Positions 6,467-7,194 of a DNA stretch of 7,194 nucleotides are shown here, piece after piece. Made by a program: the position numbers and the translations under genes. Position 1 is the first letter of the stretch. Each line of letters opens with the position of its first letter. The stretch is from positions 1-7,194 of the forward strand of contig DAICZK010000069.1 in the NCBI GenBank assembly GCA_027311185.1, read 5' to 3'. The notes under the pieces were generated by a model, which was given only the letters and a program-made list of their open reading frames with translations, did no database searches and was not told the DNA's origin. The stretch is from Sulfuriferula sp. (lineage in GTDB: Bacteria; Pseudomonadota; Gammaproteobacteria; Burkholderiales; Sulfuriferulaceae).

Positions 6467-7194
6467 ATGTTGTGGGAAACTTTCAGCGTTGTGCGCGATT
6501 TATCACGTTTGCATGAAATCGCCAGTATTCTGATTCGTTACGGCTGGGGGGATTTTGTCCGGGTGCTGGGTATGGGGACCGTGCTGGAGCGTGCGGGGCG
6601 AATCTTGCACTGGCAGGCGCAACCGACCGAAATCAGCCAGCTGGAGCCCGCAATCAGAGTGCGGCTGGCGCTGGAGGAGTTAGGGCCTACCTTTGTGAAG
6701 CTGGGCCAGTTGCTGGCGACGCGCGTGGATCTGGTTCCATCGACCTGGATAGTCGAGCTGGAAAAGCTGCAATCACACGTGCCACCGGTGGCTTTCGAGC
6801 TGGTCGAAGCGGATCTGCTGGCGATTTTGAACAAGCCCATCGATGAAGTGTTCCTACAATTCGAGCGCGAACCCTTTGCCGCCGCTTCCATGGCTCAGGT
6901 GCATCGCGCGCAACTGTTCGATGGCACGCGGGTGGTAGTGAAAATTCGTCGTCCCGGCATCGACAGGAAAATCGAAGCGGATTTGCGCATCCTGCAACAT
7001 TTTGCGCGCTTGCTCGAGCATGAAGTCGCCGACGCGAAACGCTACCAGCCGCTCATGATGGTCGGCTATTTTCGCCGTTCGCTGCGACGGGAGCTGGATT
7101 TGCTGCTTGAAGCGCACAATATCGAGCGCTTCCGCAACAACTTCGCCGACGACGATACTGTGCACATCCCCCAAGTGTTCTGGGAGTACACCTG
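6467..7194 (+). CDS. ubiB: ABC1/UbiB-family atypical kinase, 3'-truncated
   Basis: A member of the ABC1/ADCK/UbiB protein-kinase-like family, ATPases needed for ubiquinone synthesis. The frame starts at ATG 6467, has an in-frame TGA directly before it and an AGGA 10 nt upstream, and runs off the right edge after 242 codons; full proteins are about 500-560 residues. Family features are LALEELGPTFVKLGQLLATR (67-86) with the diagnostic KxGQ (K78, Q81), the Ala-rich nucleotide loop AAASMAQVH (138-146) that replaces the Gly-rich loop of ordinary kinases, and VVVKIRRPGI with K159, the ATP-binding lysine. The ELDLLLEAHN segment (209-218) matches UbiB ELNLLRESAN. The C-terminal lobe and any membrane helices lie beyond the window. 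The N-terminus (LHEIASILIRYGWGDF) differs from E. coli UbiB and ubiE/ubiJ are not adjacent, so it may be a paralogue rather than the housekeeping UbiB. Family assignment is firm; the exact role is not. Confidence 0.92.
   Translation, partial: MLWETFSVVRDLSRLHEIASILIRYGWGDFVRVLGMGTVLERAGRILHWQAQPTEISQLEPAIRVRLALEELGPTFVKLGQLLATRVDLVPSTWIVELEKLQSHVPPVAFELVEADLLAILNKPIDEVFLQFEREPFAAASMAQVHRAQLFDGTRVVVKIRRPGIDRKIEADLRILQHFARLLEHEVADAKRYQPLMMVGYFRRSLRRELDLLLEAHNIERFRNNFADDDTVHIPQVFWEYT

Noticed and set aside
6854..7174. Minus-strand open frame (106 codons) near the right edge
   Set aside because: It is antisense to the KxGQ-containing ABC1 kinase frame, which runs without stop from 6467 to the window end.

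Overview
The window looks like chromosomal DNA of a moderately GC-rich Gram-negative bacterium, most likely a betaproteobacterium. The reasons are the hisC-aroF-tyrA order with a type I-beta DAHP synthase, an RF3 gene, an ABC1/UbiB-type kinase with an N-terminus I associate with betaproteobacteria, and a TonB-like protein whose C-terminal domain resembles hypothetical proteins I recall from that class. A Nitrosomonadales/Gallionellales-type organism is my best guess. The taxonomy is inference from remembered families, not a search.

Layout. Positions 1-2970 (+ strand) hold an aromatic amino-acid block. It contains the 3' part of hisC (aminotransferase), a complete DAHP synthase (aroF) whose start overlaps the hisC stop, and prephenate dehydrogenase (tyrA). 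Together they cover the entry step of the shikimate pathway and the terminal steps towards tyrosine (and, through the aminotransferase, possibly phenylalanine or histidine). hisC and aroF are probably translationally coupled. tyrA follows after 36 nt that contain a perfect 16-nt palindrome. The block stops abruptly at tyrA: the EPSP synthase gene that often follows in related supraoperons is absent, and the next gene faces the other way.

Positions 3036-6343 (- strand) hold three genes, read right to left: a small exported NlpC/P60 cysteine peptidase (cell-wall hydrolase), peptide chain release factor 3 (prfC), and a 311-residue inner-membrane protein built like TonB or TolA. That last protein has a single N-terminal membrane anchor with a Ser-x3-His pair, a Pro/Ala-rich linker, and a C-terminal domain that is not a recognisable TonB domain. 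None of the three starts has a convincing Shine-Dalgarno sequence, unlike aroF and tyrA. A perfect TATAAT precedes prfC, and a promoter-like pair lies so close to the NlpC/P60 start that its transcript could be leaderless.

Positions 6467-7194 (+ strand) hold the first 242 codons of an ABC1/UbiB-family atypical kinase, divergent from the NlpC/P60 gene and cut by the window end.

I found no RNA genes, insertion sequences, CRISPR arrays, prophage or defence genes. No gap between genes exceeds about 130 bases. The region is mostly ordinary housekeeping sequence; the TonB-like orphan is the least explained part.
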